This document shows positions 37,843-47,863 of a stretch of DNA of 64,000 bases, in pieces. Positions within the stretch are counted from its first letter, which is position 1. The number at the start of each line of letters is the position of its first letter. Origin of the DNA: Stenotrophomonas mori (GTDB lineage Bacteria > Pseudomonadota > Gammaproteobacteria > Xanthomonadales > Xanthomonadaceae). The DNA lies in NCBI RefSeq assembly GCF_023556335.1, contig NZ_JAIKTS010000004.1, positions 6,752 to 70,751 on the forward strand, given 5' to 3'. The notes beneath the pieces are model-generated. The model was not told the DNA's origin. It was given only the letters and a program-made list of their open reading frames with translations, and did no database searches. Position numbers and translations under genes: made by a program.

Positions 37843-39156
37843 ATGCTCGGCTACTACCTGCACCTGGCGCTGCGCAGCTTCCGCCGCAACACGGTGCTGA
37901 CCGCATTGATGGTGTTGACCATCGCGGTCGGCATCGGCGCGACGATGACCACGCTGGGCCTGTACTTCGTGCTCGCCGGGGACCCGATCCCGGACCGGAG
38001 CGCACGGCTGTTCTACCCGCGCATCGAGCCGCGCACCCTGCGCAAGGACGCCTCGCTGGACAAGGAGCCGCTGAACCAGCTGACCCGCCATGACGCCGAG
38101 GAGCTGCTGCGCCAGAAGCGCGCCGACCGCCAGGCGCTGATGACGGCCGGCCTGCTCACCGTGCTGCCGGACGGCAGCGCCGGCCAGCCCTTCCGGGTCA
38201 ACGCCCGCTATACCTCGGCGGACTTCTTCCCGATGTTCGGCGTGCCCCTGCGCAGCGGCACCGCGTGGAGTGCGGCCGACGACGAGGCGCGCGCGCAGGT
38301 GGCGGTCATCGACCGCCGGCTGGCGAGCCGCCTGTACGGCACCGAGGCCGCGGTCGGCAGGGAGATACGGCTGCCGCAAGGCGTGTTCCGCGTCGTGGGC
38401 GTGCTCGATGACTGGAAGCCCACACCACGGTTCTACGACCTGACCAACCAGCGCTACGGGGGCGAGGAACAGCTGCTGCTGCCCTTCTCCACCTCCCGTG
38501 CGCTGCGGCTGGACGTCCAGGGGTCCATGCACTGCTGGGGCAGCGGCAGCAAGGGCGAGGAAGGCGGGCACGCCCTCAATGCCCCCTGTGCCTGGCTGCA
38601 GTACTGGGTGGAGCTGGACTCCCCGCGGAAAGCCGACGCTTACCTGGAGTACCTGGCCGCCTATTCCGATGCCCAGCGCGCCGGCGGCCGCTTCGAGCGG
38701 CCCACCAACGTCCGCCTGGACGACGTGATGGGCTGGCTGGACTACAACCGCATCGTGCCCAACGACGTCCGCCTGCAGATGTGGCTCGCATTCGGCTTCC
38801 TGCTGGCCTGCCTGATCAATACGGTGAGCCTGCTGCTGGCCAAGTTCCTGCGCCGCGGCGGCGAGATCGGCATCCGCCGCTCGCTGGGCGCCTCGCGCCT
38901 GGACATCTTCAAGCAGTGCCTCACCGAGGCCGGCGTCATCGGGCTGGCCGGGGGCCTCCTCGGCCTGGGCTTCGCCGCCCTGGGCCTGTGGCTGATCCGC
39001 CAACAGCCGGATGACTACGCGAAGCTGGCGCACATGGACGGCACCACGCTGTGGCTGACCTTCGCACTGGCGGTGGCGGTGAGCCTGCTGGCCGGCCTGC
39101 TGCCAGCATGGCGCGCGATGCAGGTCGCCCCCGCCCTGCAGCTCAAGAGCCAGTGA
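37843..39156 (+). CDS. FtsX/MacB-type permease, type A copy 3
   Basis: A 437-residue type A permease (LHLALRSFRRNTVLTALMVL; end ALQLKSQ). Coupling segment LLAKFLRRGGEIGIRRSLGA. Periplasmic Cys in MHCWGSGS and APCAWLQYW. Closest to A2. 21 bases follow B2 and 115 precede B3, so it belongs to the third A/B pair. AGAGAAACGGG precedes the ATG. Confidence 0.9.
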   Translation: MLGYYLHLALRSFRRNTVLTALMVLTIAVGIGATMTTLGLYFVLAGDPIPDRSARLFYPRIEPRTLRKDASLDKEPLNQLTRHDAEELLRQKRADRQALMTAGLLTVLPDGSAGQPFRVNARYTSADFFPMFGVPLRSGTAWSAADDEARAQVAVIDRRLASRLYGTEAAVGREIRLPQGVFRVVGVLDDWKPTPRFYDLTNQRYGGEEQLLLPFSTSRALRLDVQGSMHCWGSGSKGEEGGHALNAPCAWLQYWVELDSPRKADAYLEYLAAYSDAQRAGGRFERPTNVRLDDVMGWLDYNRIVPNDVRLQMWLAFGFLLACLINTVSLLLAKFLRRGGEIGIRRSLGASRLDIFKQCLTEAGVIGLAGGLLGLGFAALGLWLIRQQPDDYAKLAHMDGTTLWLTFALAVAVSLLAGLLPAWRAMQVAPALQLKSQ

Positions 39157-39271
39157 TGACCGCCAGGACTGACAGGACAGGCGCCCCCGGACCCGGCCCG
39201 CACCCGGCCAGCCGTGCCCTTGCCTCCGCGCGCCGCGCCCGCCGCCTCGTTTCCCATCCGGACCGGTGAAC

Positions 39272-40495
39272 ATGGACATCCTGCCCATCCTCAACATGCT
39301 GCGGCGGCACAAGATCGCCGCCCTGCTGGTCGTGCTGGAAATCGCCCTGAGCTGCGCGATCATCTGCAACGCGGTGTTCATCATCAGCAACCGCATCGCC
39401 GAGCTGCGGGTCCAAAGCGGCATCGCCGACGACGAACTGGTGTACCTGTCCAGCAGCAGCCTGCTGCCCGACGTCAACCGCGACGCGCTGCGCCGGCAGG
39501 ACATCCGCGCGCTTTCCGCCCTGCCCGGGGTGACGGCGGTGAGCAGCGTCAACCAGATTCCCTATGGCGGCAACGTCTGGGGCTCGGACGTCCGTCTCGA
39601 GGCCAGCCAGGTCCAGCCCAGCGCCAATGCCTCGCTCTACATGGACGACGGGCACCTGCTGCGGACCTTCGGGCTGCGGGTGGTGGAAGGCCGCGCGTTC
39701 ACTCCGGACGAGTACCTGGAGCACAGCACCTTCGACCCCAACCGGGTCGGCCGGACCGTTCCCGCCATCATGCTGGGCCGCTCCCTGGCCGACACGCTGT
39801 TCCCCGGCCAGAGCGCGCTGGGCAAGTCCCTCTATGTCTGGGGTGAACAGCAGCCTCCCTCCACGGTCGTCGGCGTGACCAGCGACCTGATGGCGCCCGG
39901 GGAAGCGGGCGGCTTCGCCCACCGCTACGACTCGATGATCTTCCCGCTCCGGGTCTCCAACGGCGGCTATGCGCTGCGCACCACGCCGGAACAGCGCGAG
40001 CGCGTGCTCCAGGCCGCCATCGCCGCACTGAACCACGAAGACCCCAACCGGATCATCGAGGAGCAGGGCACCCTGACGCAGATGCGGGCCGACTTCCATC
40101 GGCGCGACCGTTCGGTGATCTGGCTGCTGCTCGCCGTGTGCACCGCGCTGCTGGCGGTCACCGCCTTCGGCATCATCGGCCTGTCCAGTTTCTGGGTGCA
40201 GCAGCGCACCCGGCAGATCGGCATCCGCCGTGCCCTGGGCGCCACCCGCACGCACATCCTGCGCGCCTTCCAGGCCGAGAATTTCCTGCTCAGCAGCATC
40301 GGCATCGCCCTGGGGTTGCTCCTGGCCTATGGCCTGAACATGCTGCTGATGCGCCACTACGAACTGCCGCGCCTGCCGCTGGCCTACCTGCCGGTCGCCG
40401 CCACGGTGCTGTGGCTGCTGGGCCAGCTGGCGGTGCTCGGCCCGGCCCGGCGTGCCGCCTCGATTCCGCCTGCCGTCGCCACCCGCAGTGCCTGA
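39272..40495 (+). CDS. FtsX/MacB-type permease, type B copy 3
   Basis: A 407-residue type B permease starting MDILPILNMLRRHK and ending VATRSA, with coupling segment FWVQQRTRQIGIRRALGATR. I use the ATG at 39272 because it aligns with MEIRPIL in B2; a GTG two codons upstream (39266) is possible. The gap before it (39157-39271) has no clear signal. Third B partner. Confidence 0.9.
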   Translation: MDILPILNMLRRHKIAALLVVLEIALSCAIICNAVFIISNRIAELRVQSGIADDELVYLSSSSLLPDVNRDALRRQDIRALSALPGVTAVSSVNQIPYGGNVWGSDVRLEASQVQPSANASLYMDDGHLLRTFGLRVVEGRAFTPDEYLEHSTFDPNRVGRTVPAIMLGRSLADTLFPGQSALGKSLYVWGEQQPPSTVVGVTSDLMAPGEAGGFAHRYDSMIFPLRVSNGGYALRTTPEQRERVLQAAIAALNHEDPNRIIEEQGTLTQMRADFHRRDRSVIWLLLAVCTALLAVTAFGIIGLSSFWVQQRTRQIGIRRALGATRTHILRAFQAENFLLSSIGIALGLLLAYGLNMLLMRHYELPRLPLAYLPVAATVLWLLGQLAVLGPARRAASIPPAVATRSA

Positions 40496-40513
40496 CATCC
40501 ACAAGGACCTCCC

Positions 40514-40996
40514 ATGACCCCCTCCCTGCGCCTGTTGCCCCTGCTGCTGATGGCCCCCGCCGCGACCGTGCTGGCGGACGACGACCTGGCCGCCACCCTC
40601 ACCGCGCTCGACACCGCCGTGTTCGACAGCTTCAACCGTTGCCAGGACCCCGCGCAGCTGGAAAAGCACGCCGGCTACTTCGATCCGGCGGTCGAGTTCT
40701 ACCACGACACCGGCGGCGTCACCTGGACCCGCGAGGCGATGCTGGAGAACACCCGCAGGCATGCCTGCGGCCGCTACACCCGGACCCTGGTCGAAGGCAG
40801 CCTGCAGATCGTGCCGATCAAGGACTTCGGCGCCCTCGCCCATGGTCGCCACCGCTTCTGCGACACCGCCAGCGGCCGCTGCGAGGGGCTGGCCGAGTTC
40901 ACCCTGCTGTGGCGCCTGCAGGATGGCCACTGGTCGATCACCCGGGCGCTGAGCTACGGCCACCGCGCCGCCGGAGAGGAGCCGCAGGAACCATGA
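40514..40996 (+). CDS. Secreted NTF2-like (SnoaL/DUF4440-type) protein
   Basis: A 160-residue protein with a signal peptide (residues 1-22, ending VLA) and an NTF2-like fold pattern: LDTAVFDSFNRC, HAGYFDPAVEFYHDTGGVTWTR, then WRLQDGHWSITRALSY. It has four cysteines in the mature part (RCQ, HACG, RFCD, GRCEG), which fits two disulfides. It lies between permease pairs 3 and 4; its stop overlaps the A4 start. It could bind the exported compound or a sensor signal in the periplasm. Family enzymatic activity is not assured. Confidence 0.75.
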   Translation: MTPSLRLLPLLLMAPAATVLADDDLAATLTALDTAVFDSFNRCQDPAQLEKHAGYFDPAVEFYHDTGGVTWTREAMLENTRRHACGRYTRTLVEGSLQIVPIKDFGALAHGRHRFCDTASGRCEGLAEFTLLWRLQDGHWSITRALSYGHRAAGEEPQEP

Positions 40997-42321
40997 ACTA
41001 CACACTGGAAACCGGCCTGCGCGGCTGCCTGCGGCATCCGCGGACGATGGCCCTGGCCGTGCTCACCCTGGCGCTGGGATTGGCCTCGGTGATGACCATG
41101 CTGACCCTGCTGTCGGTGCTCTCCGTCGACCCGCTGCCCGGGGTCAGCCACCGCCTGCACCTGGCGTGGGTCGACGGGCGCCCCGGCGACAAGAGTGGCA
41201 GCGACGCCGACGCCACCGGCAAGCCGGTCTTGCCGCTGTGGAAGCTCGAAGACGTGAACGCGATGCGCCAGGCCCGGGCCGACATCCGCCAGGTGGCCCT
41301 GGTCAGCGCGCCGCTGTCAGTGTCCACGGTCGACGGCGACAGCACGCACACCGGCTCGGCGGTGCTGGCCATCGGGCCGATGCTGCCGGTGTTCGGCGTG
41401 CCGCTGCGCCACGGCCGCTTCTGGACCCCGGAGGAAGAGCAGTCGCGCACCCCGGTGGTGGTGATCAGCCGCGCCCTGAGCGAACGGCTACTCGGACGCG
41501 CGGACGGGACCGGCGCGGAGATCCGGATCGGCCGCCATGCCTTCCGCGTGATCGGCATCAGCGAACGCTGGGCGCCACGGCCGCGGCCGCATTTCCTGCC
41601 CAGCTACAACGCCGGCTGGCAGGGCGATGGCGACGAGGTCTTCGTACCCGCGCTGGCGGCGCTGGAATCGGGCGTGGAGGTCACCAGCACCCGCGAGTGC
41701 GAGGGCGGCGGCTTCGATGGCTTCCGCTTCGACCAGGTCAACGTCGGCGGCTGCCGCTGGCTGGTGCTCTGGGCCGAGCTGAAGGACGCCGCACAGCGAG
41801 AAAGCTACGCCCGCAGCCTGCAGGCATTCGCCGCGCAGCGCCATGCCGACGGTGCCTTCGAGCGCCCGGCACACAGCTGGCTGCGGCCGATGGCCGACTG
41901 GCTGCGCTTCAACCGGGTGGTGCCGGACAGCGTACGCCTGAACCTGTGGCTGGCCGTCGGCCTGCTGGCGCTGTGCCTGGTCAACGTCGCCGGGCTGCTG
42001 GCCGCGCGCTTCCTGCGCCGCGCCGGCGAGCACGGCGTGCGCCGGGTGCTGGGCGCGCCGCGGCGCGCGATCATCGCCGCCTGCCTGGTCGAATCCGCAC
42101 TGGCCGGCCTGCTGGGCGGCCTGATCGCGCTGCCCCTGACCCTGGCCGGCCTGTGGCTGATGCGCCAGCAGGGCGACGACTATGCCCCCCTGGCCCGATT
42201 CAGCCCGGTGCTGTTCGCCACCCTGCTCGGGCTGGCGCTGCTCACCGGCCTGCTGGTCGGCCTGCTCCCGGCCCTGCGCGCCGCCCGGCAGGAGCCGGCG
42301 CTGCAGGTCAAGACGCTCTAG
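40993..42321 (+). CDS. FtsX/MacB-type permease, type A copy 4 (divergent)
   Basis: A 442-residue type A permease with a start overlapping the NTF2-like stop. It is the most divergent A copy: the coupling segment reads LLAARFLRRAGEHGVRRVLGA, and the end is ALQVKTL. The periplasmic cysteines are kept (STRECEG and GGCRWLVLW). Paired with B4. The divergence suggests an older duplication or a different cargo. Confidence 0.88.
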   Translation: MNYTLETGLRGCLRHPRTMALAVLTLALGLASVMTMLTLLSVLSVDPLPGVSHRLHLAWVDGRPGDKSGSDADATGKPVLPLWKLEDVNAMRQARADIRQVALVSAPLSVSTVDGDSTHTGSAVLAIGPMLPVFGVPLRHGRFWTPEEEQSRTPVVVISRALSERLLGRADGTGAEIRIGRHAFRVIGISERWAPRPRPHFLPSYNAGWQGDGDEVFVPALAALESGVEVTSTRECEGGGFDGFRFDQVNVGGCRWLVLWAELKDAAQRESYARSLQAFAAQRHADGAFERPAHSWLRPMADWLRFNRVVPDSVRLNLWLAVGLLALCLVNVAGLLAARFLRRAGEHGVRRVLGAPRRAIIAACLVESALAGLLGGLIALPLTLAGLWLMRQQGDDYAPLARFSPVLFATLLGLALLTGLLVGLLPALRAARQEPALQVKTL

Positions 42322-42331
42322 GAGACTCCGC

Positions 42332-43546
42332 ATGCTGCCTCTGCTCGCCGCCCTGCGCCGCGCCCCGCTGATGCCCAACCTGATCGTGCTGCAGGTCGCG
42401 GTGGCCTGCGCGATCCTGTGCAACACCCTGTTCCTGCTCGGCCAGCAGGCCGGGCCACTGCTGGTGGATGACGGCCTGGCCCGCGACCAGCTGGTGATCG
42501 TCGACCAGCTGGTCAGCCGCGGCGCCCCCTGGACCCCGGAGCGGATCCGGGCCGGCCGTGATGCCCTGGCCGCGATCCCCGGCGTGCGCAACGCCAGTGC
42601 CGTCACCGGCGCACCGATGCGCCAGACGCTGACCATGACCTATGAGCTCAAAGCCGCCAACGGCACCCTCCTGGTCGCCAGCGGCTACATGGGCGAAGGC
42701 CTGCTCGACACCTTCGGGCTGCGCCTGAGCCGCGGCCGCGACTTCCTTGCCACCGAATACCGCGACATCGACATGCAGGACGACCTGCACCTGCCGATCA
42801 TCATCACCGAGGCCCTGGCGCGCGCACTGTTCGACGGCGCCGATCCGATCGGGGCGATGCTGCGCCCCGGCGACGGCGCGGGCAGCTACACCGTGGTCGG
42901 CGTGGTCGAGCACCTGATGCGCTACCAGCTGTCCGAGCTGGACGACGGCAAGGCCGAATACGCGGTCCTGCTGCCCGGGCAGCTCACCGGCATGCCGCTG
43001 GCCAGCTACGTGCTGCGCACCGATCCGCAGCGCCGCGACGCGGTGCGCACGCAGATCCCCGACATCCTCGAGCGCACTTTCGCCGGGCAGCTGGTCCCGG
43101 GCATCAAGCCGGTGGTGGCCGACTACGAGCAGCTGCGGTCCGAGGGCCTGCGGACCCGGCGCGCCGCGGTCTGGCTGCTGGCCACCGTCAACACGGTGAT
43201 CGCGGCGATCACCCTGGTCGGCATCGCCAGCCTGAGCGGCTACTGGATCCAGCAGCGCACCCGCCAGATCGGCATCCGCCGCGCCCTGGGCGCCACCCGC
43301 CACCAGATCCTGCGCCACTTCCTTCTCGAGAACCTGCTGCTGGTCGGCGCCGGGCTGCTGCTGGGCCTGCTGCTGGCGGTGGCCATCAACCAGTGGCTGA
43401 TGCGCCACTACGAACTGGCGCGCCTGCCGCTGTACTACCCGCCCCTGGCGGCCGGCGCGCTGCTGCTGCTCGGCCAGCTGGCGGTGGCGGCACCGGCGCG
43501 GCGCGCGGCGCGCCTGGCACCTGCGAGCGCGACCCGCAGCGTGTAA
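42332..43546 (+). CDS. FtsX/MacB-type permease, type B copy 4 (divergent)
   Basis: A 404-residue type B permease starting MLPLLAALRRAPLMPN and ending SATRSV, with coupling segment YWIQQRTRQIGIRRALGATR. AGGAG lies directly before the start. It is the most divergent B copy and matches divergent A4, supporting the view that A/B genes evolve as pairs. It is followed after 37 bases by the regulator gene. Confidence 0.9.
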   Translation: MLPLLAALRRAPLMPNLIVLQVAVACAILCNTLFLLGQQAGPLLVDDGLARDQLVIVDQLVSRGAPWTPERIRAGRDALAAIPGVRNASAVTGAPMRQTLTMTYELKAANGTLLVASGYMGEGLLDTFGLRLSRGRDFLATEYRDIDMQDDLHLPIIITEALARALFDGADPIGAMLRPGDGAGSYTVVGVVEHLMRYQLSELDDGKAEYAVLLPGQLTGMPLASYVLRTDPQRRDAVRTQIPDILERTFAGQLVPGIKPVVADYEQLRSEGLRTRRAAVWLLATVNTVIAAITLVGIASLSGYWIQQRTRQIGIRRALGATRHQILRHFLLENLLLVGAGLLLGLLLAVAINQWLMRHYELARLPLYYPPLAAGALLLLGQLAVAAPARRAARLAPASATRSV

Positions 43547-43583
43547 GGTCAGCGCACCCCCTCCCTTCCGCACACGACCACCG

Positions 43584-44924
<1,341 letters not shown>

Positions 44925-45057
44925 ACGCCCGCATCCCGGCCCGCGGCGCCCCGCCCCGCCCACCGCCGCACCACGCGGTGGCTGCGGCCCTGCCCGGCGT
45001 CGCACCGGCGTACGGCCGCGGGCGGTGGAAGGGCCGGGCCCCGGCAGGAGCCGGGCC

Positions 45058-46404
45058 ATGAGAACCCGCTCGTTCACCTTCCGCCTGTTCCTGCGCCTGC
45101 TGCCGGTGCTGGGGCTGGCCGCGGCCATGCCCTGGCTGCTGGCCTACTGGATCGACCGGGGCTGGGCGGTCACGGCGGTGTCCACGGTGCTGCTGCTGGC
45201 GCTGATGTGGTGGACCCTGCGCCGCGCCACCGCGCCGATCCGCTCGCTGCTGCGCAGCCTCGCCGGCATCACCAGCAGCTACCGCGACGGCGAATACAAC
45301 TTCGGCGTGCACTGGCGCGGCGACGACGAGCTTGCGCAGCTGGTGAAGGCCCACGCCGAACTGGGCGACGTGCTGCGCGAGCAGCGCCAGACCCTGGTGC
45401 AGCGCGAGCTGCTGCTGGACTCCATGGTGCAGAACACCCCGGTGGCGATGCTGCTGCTGGCCGATGGCGGCGACGGCGTGTCGCGGGTGGTGTTCTCCAA
45501 CATCGCCGCTCGCAAGCTGCTGCACGGCGGCTGGAAGCTGGAGGGCAAGCGCATGCCCGACCTGCTCGAGAACCTGCCGGTGGAGCTGCGCAACGCCATC
45601 GCCCGCGGCGGCGACAGCCTGTTCGCGGTGCGCGCCGAGAACGGCGACGAGGACGACGAGCAGGTCTACCACCTGTCGCGGCGCGGCTTCCACCTCAATG
45701 GCCGCCTGCACGACCTGCTGCTGCTGCGCCTGCTCACCGCGGAGCTGCGCCGTCAGGAAGTGCAGACCTGGAAGAAGGTCATCCGGGTGATCAGCCACGA
45801 GCTCAACAACTCGTTGGCGCCGATCGCCTCGCTGGCGCATTCCGGCGCCGAACTGCTGCGGCGCGGCCGCGGCGAACGGCTGCAGGACGTGTTCGGCACG
45901 ATCGAAGAACGTGCGCGCCACCTGGAAGGCTTCATCCGCGGCTACGCCCGCTTCGCCAAGCTGCCGCAGCCGCAGCTGCAGACGATCGCCTGGGGGCCGT
46001 ACCTGGCCGGGCTGCAGCAGCAAATCCCGTTCCGCATGGCGCCGCCGGCCGACGACCTGTGCAGCCGCATCGACCCGGCGCAGTTCTCCCAGGCGCTGCT
46101 CAACCTGCTCAAGAACGCCCACGAGGCCAGCCTCGACAATGGCGCCGGCAACGATGCGGTGGAGGTGCGGCTGGCGCGCCTGGCGCAGTGGCTGCGCATC
46201 GAGGTGCTGGACCGCGGCGGCGGCATGAACGAGGCGGTGCTGCACAACGCGCTGATGCCGTTCTATTCGACCAAGCGCAACGGCACCGGCCTCGGCCTGG
46301 CGTTGACCCGCGAGATCATCGAGGCCCACGACGGCCGCATTTCCCTGCAGAACCGCAACGATGGCGGGCTGTGCGTCACCCTGCTGCTGCCAGCCGGTCC
46401 CTGA
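45058..46404 (+). CDS. Membrane sensor histidine kinase (NtrY-like)
   Basis: A 448-residue kinase with two N-terminal helices (~10-30 and ~38-55) that leave almost no periplasmic loop, a HAMP-like linker, a PAS-like region (~115-225), the phospho-His247 in VISHELNNSLAPI, and an ATPase domain with LLNLLKNAHEAS, DRGGGM and GTGLGLAL. The tiny outer loop suggests it senses membrane state or a partner protein, not a soluble ligand. AGGAG precedes the ATG at 45058; an upstream GTG (45025) is rejected. It lies 133 bases after the regulator and ends 12 bases before glmU, which is convergent. Confidence 0.92.
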   Translation: MRTRSFTFRLFLRLLPVLGLAAAMPWLLAYWIDRGWAVTAVSTVLLLALMWWTLRRATAPIRSLLRSLAGITSSYRDGEYNFGVHWRGDDELAQLVKAHAELGDVLREQRQTLVQRELLLDSMVQNTPVAMLLLADGGDGVSRVVFSNIAARKLLHGGWKLEGKRMPDLLENLPVELRNAIARGGDSLFAVRAENGDEDDEQVYHLSRRGFHLNGRLHDLLLLRLLTAELRRQEVQTWKKVIRVISHELNNSLAPIASLAHSGAELLRRGRGERLQDVFGTIEERARHLEGFIRGYARFAKLPQPQLQTIAWGPYLAGLQQQIPFRMAPPADDLCSRIDPAQFSQALLNLLKNAHEASLDNGAGNDAVEVRLARLAQWLRIEVLDRGGGMNEAVLHNALMPFYSTKRNGTGLGLALTREIIEAHDGRISLQNRNDGGLCVTLLLPAGP

Positions 46405-46416
46405 CGGCCGCCCGCC

Positions 46417-47784
46417 TCAGCGCTTCTTCGTCGGCCGGCGCCAGCCGTCCACGGTCTGCTGGCGGCTGCGCGCGACGCTCAGGCGCTGCGCCGGCGCATC
46501 GCGGGTGATCACCGAACCGGCGGCGATGGTGGCCCCGTCGCCCAGGGTGACCGGCGCCACCAGCGCGCTGTTGGAGCCGACGAACACGTCGTCGCCGATG
46601 GTGGTGCGCGACTTGTTCACGCCGTCGTAGTTGCAGGTGATGGTGCCGGCGCCGATGTTGACGCCGCTGCCGATCACCGCATCGCCCAGGTAGGTGAGGT
46701 GGTTGGCCTTGCTGCCCTTGCCCAGGGTGACCTGCTTGGTCTCGACGAAATTGCCGACATGGCTGCCATCGGCCAGCAGCGTGCCGGGACGCAGCCGCGC
46801 GAACGGACCGATCCGGGCGGCCCCCTCGCTGACCACGCCCTCCAGGTCGCAGTGCGCCAGCACCACGGTGCCGGCGCCGAGGCGGACATCCTTCAGCCGC
46901 ACGAACGGACCGATGCGGACGCCGTCGCCCAGCTCGACCTCGCCCTCCAGCACCACGTTGGCATCGATCTGCACGTCGCGCCCGGCCACCACCGTGCCGC
47001 GCTGGTCCAGCCGCGCCGGGTCCAGCAGGCGCACACCCTGCCCGCACAGCGCCCGCGCCGCACGCAGTTGCCAGGCGCGCTCCAGCTGCGCCAGCTGCCA
47101 CGGATCGTTGGCGCCCTCCGCTTCCTGGGGATCGTCCACGTGCACCAGCGCGGCCGGGGTGTACTCCGCCGCGGCCGACGCGAAGACATCGGTCAGGTAG
47201 TACTCGCCCTGGGCATTGGCGTTGGACAGCGCGCCCAGCCAGCGCCGCAGCGCGGTGGATTCGGCGGTGAGGATGCCGGTGTTGATGGTGCGGATGCGCA
47301 GCTGCTCGGCATCGGCATCCTTCTGTTCGACGATGGCCGCGACCTTGCCCTCGGCGTCGCGCACGATGCGGCCGTAGCCGCTCGGGTCGTCCACGTCGGC
47401 CACCAGCACCGCCAAGCGCGGCGCGCCCGCCAGCAGGGCCCTGAGGGTGTCGGCACGGATCAGCGGCACGTCGCCGTACAGCACCAGCACCTGTGCGGTG
47501 TCCGGCACGCCGGGCATGGCCTGCTGCACCGCATGGCCGGTGCCCAGCTGCCGGGCCTGCTCGGCCCAGACCAGGTCGGCCTGCCCGGCGAACGCGGCAC
47601 GCACCGCTTCGCCGCCGTGGCCGTGGACGACATGGATGGCGTCCGGCTGCAGCGCACGCGCGGCGTCGATCGCATGGGCCAGCATCGGCCGTCCGGCGAT
47701 CGGCTGCAGGACCTTGGGCAACGCCGAGCGCATGCGGGTGCCGGCACCGGCGGCGAGGATGATCACGTGGAGCGGCTGGGACAT
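46417..47784 (-). CDS. glmU: Bifunctional N-acetylglucosamine-1-phosphate uridyltransferase/acetyltransferase
   Basis: A 455-residue enzyme making UDP-GlcNAc from glucosamine-1-phosphate. Residues 1-~230 are the pyrophosphorylase domain ([27 protein letters not shown]). The C-terminal half is a left-handed beta-helix acetyltransferase with hexapeptide repeats and [10 protein letters not shown]. The start at 47784 matches the family N-terminus ([13 protein letters not shown]). It lies downstream of the atp operon on the same strand, as in other gammaproteobacteria, but three glycan genes intervene. Confidence 0.97.
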   Translation of the reverse strand: MSQPLHVIILAAGAGTRMRSALPKVLQPIAGRPMLAHAIDAARALQPDAIHVVHGHGGEAVRAAFAGQADLVWAEQARQLGTGHAVQQAMPGVPDTAQVLVLYGDVPLIRADTLRALLAGAPRLAVLVADVDDPSGYGRIVRDAEGKVAAIVEQKDADAEQLRIRTINTGILTAESTALRRWLGALSNANAQGEYYLTDVFASAAAEYTPAALVHVDDPQEAEGANDPWQLAQLERAWQLRAARALCGQGVRLLDPARLDQRGTVVAGRDVQIDANVVLEGEVELGDGVRIGPFVRLKDVRLGAGTVVLAHCDLEGVVSEGAARIGPFARLRPGTLLADGSHVGNFVETKQVTLGKGSKANHLTYLGDAVIGSGVNIGAGTITCNYDGVNKSRTTIGDDVFVGSNSALVAPVTLGDGATIAAGSVITRDAPAQRLSVARSRQQTVDGWRRPTKKR

Positions 47785-47863
47785 CGGCGGGTACCTGGGA
47801 ACGACGGAGAGCGCTGGGCGGCTGATAGCATAGGCGAACTCGTGTCTGGCTCCTGAGAACCGT

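Noticed and set aside
33540..39552. Two long minus-strand frames opposite the permease genes (1204 and 1019 codons)
   Set aside because: They are antisense artefacts of GC-rich codon use; the plus-strand frames have membrane segments and conserved family motifs.
32623..43546. Assignment of the permeases as LolC/LolE or as MacB
   Set aside because: MacB carries its ATPase in the same polypeptide, and LolCDE uses one C/E pair; here permeases are separate from the ATPase and occur eight times. Only the broad FtsX/MacB-PCD family is supported.
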